NCBI GenBank assembly: GCA_030041545.1 | Contig: JASHNQ010000067.1 | Location: 1-41,273 of the forward strand | Length of the DNA stretch: 41,273 nt | Reading direction: 5' to 3' | Source of the DNA: a candidate division FCPU426 bacterium | GTDB taxonomy: Bacteria; Oederibacteriota; Muellerivitia; Muellerivitales; Muellerivitaceae | Made by a program: the position numbers and the translations under genes | The notes under the pieces: generated by a model | The model's database searches: none | What the model was told of the DNA's origin: nothing | Seen by the model: only the letters and a program-made list of their open reading frames with translations | Part shown: piece after piece, positions 17,334 through 25,131 of the stretch | Layout: the number at the start of each line of letters is the position of its first letter | How positions within the stretch are numbered: position 1 is the first letter of the stretch

Positions 17334-17912
17334 TTATTCTTCTTTATAGACGTCATTTTCCCGAAGGAAGTGTCGTAAATTCTCCTGCAGCTGCTTGCGG
17401 GCCCGCGAAAGGCGGCCCTTGACCGCGTCCAGGGAACAGTCCAGGGTCTCGGCGATTTCCTGGTATTCCAGGCCGTCGGCTTCCCTCAGCGTGAGGATTA
17501 TCCGATAATCCTCGGGAAGGGTCGAAAGAATTTTGCCCGCCAAATCCCGGTTTTCCATTTGGGCGGCCGCCACGGGGTTGGAGGAAAACAGTCGGTGGAC
17601 CGAGTCCCCTTCCTCCTCCACCAGCGCGTCCAGGGAATAGGTCTTGCGCCGGTTGCGTTTCCTTAATACGTCCAGGCAGTGGTTGGTGGTAATCCGGTAA
17701 AGCCAGGTGGAAAAGGTCGAATTTCCCTTGAATTTGGGCAGCGACCGGTAGGCTTTCACGAAGATGTCCTGGGCCGCCTCCTCCGCCTCGGTGTGGTTTT
17801 GGAGCATGGACAGGCAATAACCCATCACCTTCTTGTGATATTGGCGCACAAGATCGGCGAAAAGCTCCTGCTGGCCCGACCGTATTTTTTGGATCAGTTC
17901 AAGGTCGTCGAT
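17334..17912 (-). CDS. ECF sigma-70 factor (RpoE-like) with probable ATC start
   Basis: An ECF sigma factor with regions sigma2 (YCLSMLQNHTEAEEAAQDIFVKAYRSL, then FSTWLYRITTNHCLDVLRKRNRR) and sigma4 (LPEDYRIILTLREADGLEYQEIA, then AVKGRLSRARKQL). Conventional start codons begin only at GTG 17849 (RQYHKKVMGY), which would cut off the first helix. The frame continues upstream with DDLELIQKIRSGQQELFADLV, exactly like an ECF N-terminus, back to ATC at 17912-17910. GGAG lies six bases upstream of it, and an in-frame TAA is at 17927-17925. I therefore propose an AUC start and 192 residues; a single-base sequencing error is the alternative. It leads a same-strand series of anti-sigma, CpxP-like, TolC-like and two RND genes. 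Confidence 0.85.
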   Translation of the reverse strand: MDDLELIQKIRSGQQELFADLVRQYHKKVMGYCLSMLQNHTEAEEAAQDIFVKAYRSLPKFKGNSTFSTWLYRITTNHCLDVLRKRNRRKTYSLDALVEEEGDSVHRLFSSNPVAAAQMENRDLAGKILSTLPEDYRIILTLREADGLEYQEIAETLDCSLDAVKGRLSRARKQLQENLRHFLRENDVYKEE

Positions 17913-17942
17913 GGGTGGCTCCGCTTAGCATGATACCTATTT

Positions 17943-17996
17943 TACCCTCATTCTTCATATGAAATCGGGCGAAGCCCGATGAAGGTAATGAGGGTG
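17943..17996. repeat. Long imperfect inverted repeat in the sigma-gene leader
   Basis: ACCCTCATT and CTTCAT pair with ATGAAG and AATGAGGGT across the element. An inner perfect hairpin ATCGGGC-GAA-GCCCGAT (about 17974-17990) sits at the centre. The ATGAGGGTGA end resembles the end of the hairpin repeat at 31860-31903, so it may be a REP-like element. It lies about 30 bases upstream of the proposed sigma start and would be in its 5' leader. Confidence 0.6.
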
Positions 17997-18038
17997 ATAC
18001 AGTTTTCCATAGTGGGCCGAAGGTCTCATTTTGTATGG

Positions 18039-18064
18039 ATACAACTGTATAGACGTTCCGGAAC
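18039..18064. promoter_or_regulatory. Two palindromes in the divergent promoter region
   Basis: ATACA-AC-TGTAT (18039-18050) and the perfect palindrome GTTCCGGAAC (18055-18064) are adjacent. They lie in the 280-base region between the minus-strand sigma operon and the plus-strand genes. The minus strand reads GGAACG here, similar to the -35 of ECF-type promoters, but I could not place a convincing matching -10. They are candidate operators or part of an autoregulated promoter. This is inference. Confidence 0.35.
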
Positions 18065-18153
18065 CATTTGGGGTGTTTCAAGTGGGAAGGGCGGGTTTTC
18101 GGGCGTTTCCATGACGGTGGACATCCCGATGACGCCGGAGAGGCCAAGTTCGT

Positions 18154-18159
18154 TATAAT
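18154..18159 (+). promoter_or_regulatory. Candidate -10 box (TATAAT) upstream of 18197 gene
   Basis: A perfect TATAAT is followed 37 bases later by the start codon of the small membrane protein. The expected -35 position (18131-18136, GACGCC) does not match TTGACA, so the promoter would be weak or activator-dependent. It could drive the small membrane protein and the GH2 gene. Confidence 0.4.
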
Positions 18160-18196
18160 GCCCCGCCTTGGAATACAGCCGCCCCTGGAGGATTTC

Positions 18197-18367
18197 ATGC
18201 CACTGGCCCTGACCTCCCAGGAAAAGAAAGTCCTCGGTTTTGTCGCGCTGATGACGATCCTGGGCTTGGTGGCGCTGGCAGTACGCAAATGCGCCCCCGG
18301 AAGCGGCCATCCGCCTGACTCACCTCGGGTCAAAGCCCCGGCGGAAACCCCTCCCGAAAGGAAATGA
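18197..18367 (+). CDS. Small single-pass membrane protein
   Basis: A 56-residue protein: LTSQEKKV, then one membrane segment (about residues 12-29, LGFVALMTILGLVALAV), a basic stop-transfer RK, and a Pro-rich tail. The N-terminal layout recalls the membrane anchor of ComEA-like proteins, but no helix-hairpin-helix domain follows. ATG 18197 is chosen because GGAGG (18187-18191) lies five bases upstream. Longer versions of the frame have no ribosome site. Its TGA overlaps the ATG of the GH2 gene (ATGA), so the two are translationally coupled. Function unknown. Confidence 0.6.
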   Translation: MPLALTSQEKKVLGFVALMTILGLVALAVRKCAPGSGHPPDSPRVKAPAETPPERK

Positions 18368-20508
18368 ACGTGACCCCATCCCTGTCCCTCAACGGCCGCT
18401 GGAAGTTCACCAAGCTGGCCGAGTCCACGTTGGACAAAAGGTCGGTGCCTCTTAAGAATCCCCAATCCCGGGCCATCCAGGTTCCGGCCAACTGGTATTT
18501 GGAGGGAGAGGAATTCGCGGGGGAAGCCCTCTATGAAAGGGAATTCAAGGCGCCGGCCCTCCAAAAGGGACAGGCCGCCTTCCTGCGGTTCAAGGGCGCG
18601 GACTACTTCCTCAAGGCCGAACTCAACGGCCACCTGTTAGGAACCCACGAGGGCTACTTCCAAGCCTTCGAGTTCTCGGCCACCACTGCGCTCCAGGGCC
18701 GGAACCGCCTGAAGGTTTGGGTGGAATCGCCCAAGGAAAACCGCCAGGTCTGGCCCCACGACAAACACCTCATCAAGGGCATCTTCAACCACCACGACGC
18801 CCGGCCCGGAAGCTGGGACCCGGAGCACGGCCAGGACCACAACACGGGCGGCCTTTGGAATAGCGTCGAATTGCTGATCGTGGACCATGTCTATTTGAAA
18901 CGCACCCAGGTGGATTCGGTGCTCCTCAAGAACGGCCAGGCCGTGGTGAACCTGAAGCTCGTCCTCATCAACGTGGCCGAATCGGGCGCCTACGACATCC
19001 AGGTGGATTTCCGGGGAGAGGGCTTCGCGCAGCGCGCCCAGACCAAGAAAAACGCGCACCTGCAGCGAGGGCAGACCGAGGTGCACATCAGCCAGACCCT
19101 CAAGAATCCCCGCCTCTGGTGGACCTGGGACCAGGGCGAACCCAACCTTTACCGGGCCTCCATCTCCATCCGCCGCTCGGAAACGGGACGCATGGTGGAA
19201 GGGGGCGAAGTGCGGTTCGGCATCCGGGAGGTCCGGATAACCCCCGAGTGGAAGTTCCTCCTCAACGGCCGCCCCTTTTTCCCCCGCGCCACCAACATCA
19301 TCCCCACCCAGTGGCTCTCCGAATACACGGCACCCAAGGCCCAGAGGGACGTGAGGATGATGAAGGAGGCCCACTTGAACGGCGTGCGGGTGCACGCCCA
19401 CGTGAACCGGGAGGAATTCTACGCGGCCTGCGACGAGGCCGGGCTTTTCGTGTGGCAGGACTTCGCCCTGCAGTGGAGCTACGAGGCCACCGACGCCTTC
19501 ACGCGCAACGCCTGCCGACAGGTCAAGGACATGGTGAGGCTGCTCTACAACCACCCCTCGATCATCGTCTGGTGCTGCCACAACGAGCCCTCCCACAACC
19601 GCGAGGAGCTGGACCCGGTTTTGGCGCGGGCCGTCAAGGAGGAGGACGACAGCCGCTTCGTGGACACGGCCAGCGATTTCCGCTACCACCCCTACCCCGG
19701 CTGGTACTGGGAAAGCTCGACGATCAAGGACGCGCCGGGCGGCATCGGACCCGACGCGACCTTTTTCTCCGAGTTCGGCGCCCAGGCCCTGCCCGATGTT
19801 TCAACCTTGAGGAAGACCTTCCGTCCCAAGGAACTCTGGCCGCCCGAATGGAAGGCCTGGGCCTTGCGCGATTTCCAGTACTACCAGACCTTCAACGTGG
19901 CCCGGATCGACATGGGCAAGTCGTTGTCCGAGTTCTCGGCCAACAGCCAGAGGTACCAGGCTTCCCTCCTTAAGGAATACATCCAAAGCTTCCGGCTGAG
20001 GAAGTACAAACCCGTGAACGGCTATTTCCAATTCATGTTTGTGGACTGCTGGCCCTCCATTACCTGGAGCGTGGTGGACTACTTCCGTAAGCCGAAGCTG
20101 GGCTATTTTGCCCTTCAAACCGCCTCCCAGCCCCTGCTCCCGGTTTGGCGCCTCCACTCCACCCGTTTCAACCGCGGGGACGTGGTGAATTGGGGCAAGT
20201 CCTTCCTGGCCAACCTCCAGGTCGTGAACGACTATCCTTACCCCCTGAAGGGGTTGAAGGTGGAAATCCGCGTGGCGGACCCGGCGGGAAAGATCCTTTT
20301 CCGGGAGGGCCGCACCTGTGGCGTGCCGGCGGATTCGGTGAGCCAGCCCTTCGCGGTCCAGGAACGGTTCAACCATACCAAGGGCTTCACGGTGCCGGAA
20401 AAAGGCCGCTATGGCACTTACCGGATCGAAATGAGGGTATGGGACCGGCGGGGGAAGCTGGCGGCGCAAAACGAGGAGCGGTTCGAGGTAGTACCAAAGA
20501 AGTTTTGA
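18364..20508 (+). CDS. Glycoside hydrolase family 2 protein (beta-mannosidase/exo-glucosaminidase-like)
   Basis: A 714-residue retaining glycosidase. An N-terminal jelly-roll sugar-binding domain starts at LNGRWKF and contains VPANWYLEGEEFAGEALYEREF. An Ig-like domain follows, then the TIM barrel (about 290-600). The proton donor is E408 in VWCCHNEPS and the nucleophile is E470 in FFSEFGAQALP, as in GH2. PSIIVWCCHNEPSHN and the overall layout are closer to mannosidase or glucosaminidase types than to LacZ. No signal peptide is visible, so it is probably cytoplasmic or exported by another route. It is coupled to the small membrane protein upstream by ATGA. The stop codon TGA lies inside the first heptad of a family A repeat. 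Confidence 0.88.
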   Translation: MNVTPSLSLNGRWKFTKLAESTLDKRSVPLKNPQSRAIQVPANWYLEGEEFAGEALYEREFKAPALQKGQAAFLRFKGADYFLKAELNGHLLGTHEGYFQAFEFSATTALQGRNRLKVWVESPKENRQVWPHDKHLIKGIFNHHDARPGSWDPEHGQDHNTGGLWNSVELLIVDHVYLKRTQVDSVLLKNGQAVVNLKLVLINVAESGAYDIQVDFRGEGFAQRAQTKKNAHLQRGQTEVHISQTLKNPRLWWTWDQGEPNLYRASISIRRSETGRMVEGGEVRFGIREVRITPEWKFLLNGRPFFPRATNIIPTQWLSEYTAPKAQRDVRMMKEAHLNGVRVHAHVNREEFYAACDEAGLFVWQDFALQWSYEATDAFTRNACRQVKDMVRLLYNHPSIIVWCCHNEPSHNREELDPVLARAVKEEDDSRFVDTASDFRYHPYPGWYWESSTIKDAPGGIGPDATFFSEFGAQALPDVSTLRKTFRPKELWPPEWKAWALRDFQYYQTFNVARIDMGKSLSEFSANSQRYQASLLKEYIQSFRLRKYKPVNGYFQFMFVDCWPSITWSVVDYFRKPKLGYFALQTASQPLLPVWRLHSTRFNRGDVVNWGKSFLANLQVVNDYPYPLKGLKVEIRVADPAGKILFREGRTCGVPADSVSQPFAVQERFNHTKGFTVPEKGRYGTYRIEMRVWDRRGKLAAQNEERFEVVPKKF

Positions 20509-20593
20509 GTTTCGGGTTATGAGTTTTGAGTTTATGAAGGTTCCGATTTTTAATTAAAATTGGAACTTCCCATAACTCAGAACCGCCCCGAGA
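20502..20593 (+). repeat. Composite heptad repeat element, family A copy 3
   Basis: Five phased 7-mers (consensus GTTWTGA, 20502-20536) are followed by an AT-rich hairpin: GTTCC and ATTTT pair with AAAAT and GGAAC. Then comes CATAACTCAGAAC, the inverted form of the same words. The first 7-mer contains the TGA stop of the GH2 gene. The element ends just before the AGAGGA ribosome site of the NHL protein. Confidence 0.75.
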
Positions 20594-20600
20594 GGATTTC

Positions 20601-21941
20601 ATGGTGAAACGCCGTATCCTATTCCTTCTCAACGTGCCATTGGTTTTCATAGTTGGTTGGGCAATAGCCGCGGGGGTGGAGGTGATCAAGGACGTGCCCT
20701 CCACCTTCGTCTACCCCGCCGATGGGTTCCTGCCCTTCAACATCCACCGCGCCACCCAGACCATCGCCTACCTCTACGGGGGTTTTCGTTTTGACGATCC
20801 CGAGGGGGTCGCCTGCGCGCTTTTGAAGGTGAACCACGACCCCAAAGCCCCCCAAAACGACGTGGTGGTGACGGTGGTGGGGGTCAACTCGGGCGCGGGC
20901 GAGGTTATTTACAACGCGGGCCTCAAGGACATCCGACGCTTCGGCGCCACGGGCCACGGGGAAGGGCAGTTATTCCACCCCACGGGCGTGGCCATCAACC
21001 CTGGCGGGGACGTGGCTGTGGCCGACACGGGCAACAACCGCATCGCCCTCCTGCGCCACGACGGACTGAGGCTCTCCTGGATCAGGGCCGTGGGCCGGCA
21101 GGGGAGCGGCTTGGGCGAATTCAACGCACCCCTGGGGGTGGCCTACGATTCCCAAGGCAACCTATATATCGCGGATACGGGCAACAACCGCCTCCAGGTG
21201 ATGGATAAAAAAGGCCGGTTTCGCGTCCTGGACACGCCCCCCTTGGAGGGGCCCTCCGCCATCGCTGTCATCGACGGCCGCGAAGCCTGGACCTTCTACA
21301 CCCAAGGGCCTTACGCCAACCGCCTGGCGGTCATCGACCAAAAGGGGGAGCGGTTGACGACCCTCACGCTGGAAGGCCAGCCCTTGGCCCGTATCACTTC
21401 GGTGGAGGTTCCCGACCCGCCCATGCAATTGTACGGCTGCGCCTTCGATTATTTGGGCAACGTGGTGGCAACGGATTTCGCCAAGTCGTGCCTGCGGAAG
21501 TTCGACAAGGACCTCCACTACGTGGCGACCTTCGGCAGTGAGGGCGACGGGGACTTCCAGTTCACCGAACCCCGGGGCATCGCCATCCATCACCAGTTCG
21601 GCCAGGTGATCGTGGCGGAAAAAAACAGCGCCCAATATTTCTGGAACGGCGCGGACGCGGTCAGCCTCAAGGCGGAGCCCACGGGCCAGGGTTTTCACAT
21701 CCCCTTTTTCCTGACGGAAAAGGCCCTGGTGAGCGCCGAGGTCGACAACGGCGCGGGGGAGGCCGTCACCACGCTGGCGCAAAACAAGGACATGGACCAG
21801 GGGTCGGAAGCCATCGACTGGGCGCCCGCGGCCTCCTTGCGGGCGGGCGCCTATACGCTGAAGATGGACGTCATGGCCACCTATTCCTCCCGCGACCGCG
21901 TCGAGAAGGAAATCGACCTGCCGGTGACTTACACGAAGTAG
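20601..21941 (+). CDS. Exported NHL-repeat protein with FlgD-like C-terminal domain
   Basis: A 446-residue protein. The N-terminal hydrophobic segment (ILFLLNVPLVFIVGWAIAAG) is a signal peptide or anchor. Four or more NHL beta-propeller blades follow, for example GVAINPGGDVAVADTGNNRIAL, GVAYDSQGNLYIADTGNNRLQV and GIAIHHQFGQVIVAEKNSAQYF. The last about 85 residues (FFLTEKALVSAEVDN, then SLRAGAYTLKMDV) resemble a FlgD-type Ig-like domain. This suggests a surface or periplasmic binding protein. ATG 20601 follows AGAGGA by about five bases. It overlaps nothing but is only seven bases from the next lipoprotein gene, so both are probably in one operon. Confidence 0.82.
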   Translation: MVKRRILFLLNVPLVFIVGWAIAAGVEVIKDVPSTFVYPADGFLPFNIHRATQTIAYLYGGFRFDDPEGVACALLKVNHDPKAPQNDVVVTVVGVNSGAGEVIYNAGLKDIRRFGATGHGEGQLFHPTGVAINPGGDVAVADTGNNRIALLRHDGLRLSWIRAVGRQGSGLGEFNAPLGVAYDSQGNLYIADTGNNRLQVMDKKGRFRVLDTPPLEGPSAIAVIDGREAWTFYTQGPYANRLAVIDQKGERLTTLTLEGQPLARITSVEVPDPPMQLYGCAFDYLGNVVATDFAKSCLRKFDKDLHYVATFGSEGDGDFQFTEPRGIAIHHQFGQVIVAEKNSAQYFWNGADAVSLKAEPTGQGFHIPFFLTEKALVSAEVDNGAGEAVTTLAQNKDMDQGSEAIDWAPAASLRAGAYTLKMDVMATYSSRDRVEKEIDLPVTYTK

Positions 21942-21948
21942 GCCCTCC

Positions 21949-22470
21949 ATGGATCCATCCGCCGCCAACCCCAAAGGAGCTAACCCCCTTCGGCTTGTTT
22001 TTTTGGGCGCTCTCCTCTTTTGCCTGGGGGCCTGTGGCTGCGGCCCCCATTCATCCGAACCACCCCTGCCGCAGGTGGATTACGTAAAGGCCAAGGCCCT
22101 CAGCGACGCCGTGGCCGCCGATTTGGTACGGGGCGACGCCAAGGACCTGGACGGCCGTTTGGATGTGGGGTTCCGCTCGGTGGTGCGGGGGCCGGAGGAC
22201 CTCCAGAAGGTCCTCGAGAAGATGTACGGATCCTACGGCCGACCCACCCGGTGGGTTTTCAGGGTCGAGCAGCCCGGCGTGCGAACCGACGGTCCCTGGA
22301 AAAGGGTCAGCCTGAGTTTTTTCTACGCGGTTCAGACCACCCAATACCCCCTGGGCCGATACTTCCTCAAGGTGGAAGTGGTCAACGCCTTCAGCGGCGG
22401 GCCCCCCGACGTCTCGGGCTTCGGTTTTTTCACCTTCAAGGACGGCAGCGTCCCGGACTACCTCAAATAA
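21949..22470 (+). CDS. Lipoprotein of unknown function
   Basis: A 173-residue protein with a signal peptide (LRLVFLGALLFCLGAC) and lipobox LGAC (C29). The mature part is a compact alpha/beta domain with an N-terminal helix (VDYVKAKALSDAVAADLVRG) and beta strands, like small NTF2-like or DUF4019-like domains. I would not assign it more firmly. ATG 21949 lies seven bases after the NHL gene stop. The ribosome site is weak (AGTAGG overlaps that stop), so translation is probably coupled. It stands directly upstream of comEC. Confidence 0.65.
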   Translation: MDPSAANPKGANPLRLVFLGALLFCLGACGCGPHSSEPPLPQVDYVKAKALSDAVAADLVRGDAKDLDGRLDVGFRSVVRGPEDLQKVLEKMYGSYGRPTRWVFRVEQPGVRTDGPWKRVSLSFFYAVQTTQYPLGRYFLKVEVVNAFSGGPPDVSGFGFFTFKDGSVPDYLK

Positions 22471-22506
22471 CAACAAAAATAATTTAAATTTTTTCCCAGG
22501 TGTTTT

Positions 22507-24993
22507 ATGTCCCGGTGGCTGAAATCCCCCGTCTTTTATTCGCTTCTGGCCTTGGCCCTGGGGCTGCGGTATTGGCAGGCGGAACAATCCTTTAAGGCCC
22601 AACAACAAGTTTTAGGCCCGGCGCCAAAGGGCCTTTTCAGGGTTTGGGTCTCGGAGGAGCCCGAGGTCCTTTTCGACCGCCTGCCGGGAAGCCATGCCAC
22701 GGGAAGGTCAGGCCGCTTTTACCAGTCCTTTGTCAGGGAGGTGCGGGCGGTCTGCACACTGGTTTCCCTGGATGGGCGGCCTGAGCCGCCGATGAAGCTC
22801 CGCTGCACCTTCCGCCTTTCCGCTGGCCCCCCCCCACGGATCCTCTCCTACGGCGATGTGGTGGAAGTGGAAGGCAAGATCCAATGGCCGCAACCCGCCA
22901 TGAACCCGGGCCAGTTCGACTACGCCCACTACCTTAAGACCAAGGGCGTGGCCTATGTGATCTACGCGGGCGCGGGGAAGTGGTGGAAAGTCGAATCATC
23001 CGAAGATACCCCCCGCCCTGACCCTCTCCCGCAAGGGGAGAGGGTCAGGGCGGGGGGGGATGCAACACCTTCCTTTGCAAGTCCTACCTCCGTTATCCCC
23101 CTTCAAGAAGGCGGGCATAAAAAATACGGTATATTTTTCCTGCGCTGGTCCTGCGCCCTCAAGCGCGCGGCGGAAGACGCCATTTACCGCTGCCTTCCCT
23201 TTCCCGAAAACGCGCTCTTGGACGGCATCCTTTTAGGCGAGCGTTCGCCCCTGCCGGATGAGGTCGTGCAGTCCTTTTTCCTGACCGGGACCATCCATAT
23301 CCTGGCGGTTTCTGGCATGATCACGGCCTTTATCGCCGGGCTCCTCTTCATGGTTTTCCGGGCGCTGCAGTTCCGCCGCAAGTGGGCGGCCGGATCGGCC
23401 TTAGCCGGGCTTCTTTTATTTGTGTTTATGACCGGCGCCCATCCCCCTGTGTGCCGGGCCGGGCTTTTTTCCGCCCTGGCGCTTTCGGCGGTTCTTTTCG
23501 AAAGGCGCATCCATGGGGGCGTATTGCTCATGGCCACGGCGGTCTTGCTCATCGCCCTCAACCCCTTCGTGATGGAAGACCTCTCCTTCCAAATTTCGTT
23601 CCTGGCCACGGCCGGGCTCATGGTGATGGCCCCCGGGTTCATGGAAAAACTGTTTTTTCTTTGGAGGCCCGCGGCCCGCCTCGCGACCGCCACCACCGCG
23701 GCCCAGTTGGCGGTATGGGTGCTCATTGTCTACGACTTCAACCAGCTTTCGGTTTATTCCATCCTTTCCAACCTCCTGATCGTGCCGCTGTCCCTTTTCT
23801 CAACCGCCGGCGGCCTTGTCCTACTGGCGGGCGCGGCGGTCCATCCCGCCTTGGGCACTCTTTTCGGCGCGGCCTGCGAGCCGCCCCTCCGGCTTCTCAT
23901 TTGGCTCTCGGACAGTTTGGCCCGCCTGCCCAGGGCCGAATGGATCGTGGCTTCGCCGCCCCTGGCCTGGGTGCTCGGGTTCCACGCCCTGCTATTGATT
24001 TTATTCGCCTGGTTTTGGCCCCATCCCCGGCCCGAGAAGCCGTCGGAAAACTGGAAACGGAGGTGGGAGGGAATTTTGAGGGGAAGGCGCTGGGTCGTCC
24101 GGGCCTGGGTCCTCTTTTTCCTGGCGACCGGCGTGGCATGGGGCTGTTCGGCGACGCGTACCCGGCCGCTCCGGATCACGTTCCTGGACGTGGGGCACGG
24201 CAACGCCGTGGTGCTGAGGTCGCCCCAGGGCCGGGTACTGGTGGTGGATGGGGGAAAGGAAACCCGCGGGTCCGACCGTTACAGCCTGGTGGTGTCCTAC
24301 CTTCGGCACCTGGGCGTGGAAAAAGTGGAGGGCGTATTGGATAGCCAGCCGGACGACAGCCACGTGGGGGGCTTGGTGAACGTACTGGGTGCCTACCCGG
24401 TGGCCACGGCTTACGAAGGCGGCCCCGTCCAGTCCGGCGGTTTGGGTTACCAGGAATTCCTCGAAGCCATTGATGACCGCCACGTGAAGCTTGAGAGGCT
24501 TAAGGAGGGAGATAGGATCGCGGAACTCCAACCGGCCCCAATCGCCATCCTTCATCCGCCGGATAACTTCCATCCCCGCCTGCGGCCGGACAACAACCGG
24601 TCGCTGGTTTCGCTGGTGTCTTTCGGCGGGTTCAACTTGGTGCTGCCGGGGGATTTGGAAAAGGACGGGCTTGTGAAACTCCTTCGGGATAACCAGCCTT
24701 TCCCATGGGTGGACTGGCTCATGGCGCCCCGCCACGGCCGATGGAGCGGGGAGCCACTTCTTTGCGCCAAAGCCTTTAGACCCCGTTTCGTGGTCCTCAG
24801 CGATTGGCGGGATTACCCCGACGATCACGCGGATTTCCAGTCGGTGGTGCCGGGCGCCGTGGTTTTGTCCACGGCCGTGGAAGGAGCCATTGAGGTGGAA
24901 CTGTGGCCTGAGGGTAGAGGACGTTACCGCACTTGGCGGAATTCGGAATGGAAAGGCTTTAGTCGGCAGTCCACGGTCGACAGTCCGCAGTAA
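22507..24993 (+). CDS. comEC: ComEC/Rec2-like DNA uptake channel with degenerate hydrolase motifs
   Basis: An 828-residue polytopic protein with the three ComEC parts. These are an N-terminal OB-like DUF4131 region (about 1-150), the Competence multi-TM core (about 200-520, with LLDGILLGERSPLP and FFLTGTIHILAVSGMI), and a C-terminal metallo-beta-lactamase-like domain (about 555-800, ITFLDVGHGNAVVLRSP). The domain normally has HxDxDH. Here it reads QPDDSH (Q614-H619), losing one His and one Asp, and the later HHG is RHG (R742). Residues about 168-184 are encoded by a perfect palindrome at 23009-23057. The last ten residues (SRQSTVDSPQ) are encoded by one arm of a heptad repeat. ATG 22507 follows CAGG. 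No other competence gene is present except possibly the small protein at 18197. Confidence 0.88.
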   Translation: MSRWLKSPVFYSLLALALGLRYWQAEQSFKAQQQVLGPAPKGLFRVWVSEEPEVLFDRLPGSHATGRSGRFYQSFVREVRAVCTLVSLDGRPEPPMKLRCTFRLSAGPPPRILSYGDVVEVEGKIQWPQPAMNPGQFDYAHYLKTKGVAYVIYAGAGKWWKVESSEDTPRPDPLPQGERVRAGGDATPSFASPTSVIPLQEGGHKKYGIFFLRWSCALKRAAEDAIYRCLPFPENALLDGILLGERSPLPDEVVQSFFLTGTIHILAVSGMITAFIAGLLFMVFRALQFRRKWAAGSALAGLLLFVFMTGAHPPVCRAGLFSALALSAVLFERRIHGGVLLMATAVLLIALNPFVMEDLSFQISFLATAGLMVMAPGFMEKLFFLWRPAARLATATTAAQLAVWVLIVYDFNQLSVYSILSNLLIVPLSLFSTAGGLVLLAGAAVHPALGTLFGAACEPPLRLLIWLSDSLARLPRAEWIVASPPLAWVLGFHALLLILFAWFWPHPRPEKPSENWKRRWEGILRGRRWVVRAWVLFFLATGVAWGCSATRTRPLRITFLDVGHGNAVVLRSPQGRVLVVDGGKETRGSDRYSLVVSYLRHLGVEKVEGVLDSQPDDSHVGGLVNVLGAYPVATAYEGGPVQSGGLGYQEFLEAIDDRHVKLERLKEGDRIAELQPAPIAILHPPDNFHPRLRPDNNRSLVSLVSFGGFNLVLPGDLEKDGLVKLLRDNQPFPWVDWLMAPRHGRWSGEPLLCAKAFRPRFVVLSDWRDYPDDHADFQSVVPGAVVLSTAVEGAIEVELWPEGRGRYRTWRNSEWKGFSRQSTVDSPQ
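23009..23057. repeat. Perfect REP-like palindrome inside comEC
   Basis: A perfect 22-bp stem (23009-23030 with 23036-23057) surrounds the loop GCAAG. The core is CCCTCTCCC-N5-GGGAGAGGG. It lies in frame in comEC and encodes PRPDPLPQGERVRAGG, a Pro/Arg stretch between the DUF4131 region and the membrane core. A related core, CCTTCTCCC-N5-GGGAGAAGG, occurs in the intergenic cluster at 31863-31887. Just downstream CCTTCAAGAAGG (about 23101-23112) is a further small inverted repeat. Confidence 0.9.
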
Positions 24994-25040
24994 AAAATAC
25001 CGTGAGCCTTTCCTGTCGACTATGGACTGTCGACTGCGGG
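24962..25040. repeat. Inverted heptad arrays, family C
   Basis: Four phased 7-mers of consensus GTCNRCA (24962-24989) and four of the complementary type CTGTCGA (25013-25040) flank a 23-base centre. The first arm is the 3' end of comEC; its TAA comes at the end of the array. The second arm lies 55 bases before the HU-like gene promoter. The arms can form a long imperfect hairpin. Confidence 0.78.
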
Positions 25041-25094
25041 CCGCCGAGACTCGTCGGAACTTTTACAGGCCTGTGTTAATTTATTTACCGGCCG

Positions 25095-25124
25095 TTGACT
25101 TTGCCCTGAAAACAGCCCTATAAT
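25095..25124 (+). promoter_or_regulatory. Sigma-70 type promoter of the HU-like gene, probably leaderless
   Basis: TTGACT (25095-25100) and TATAAT (25119-25124) are separated by 18 bases. Transcription should start near 25131-25132, which is the A of the ATG at 25132. The message would therefore have no 5' leader or ribosome site. An ATG at 25123 overlaps the -10 box and should not be transcribed. Confidence 0.75.
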
Positions 25125-25131
25125 GTTAAAA

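Noticed and set aside
17899-18633. 244-residue minus-strand frame upstream of the sigma gene ending MLSGATHRRP
   Set aside because: It is antisense to the GH2 start and the small membrane protein, passes through the inverted repeat and has no family features.
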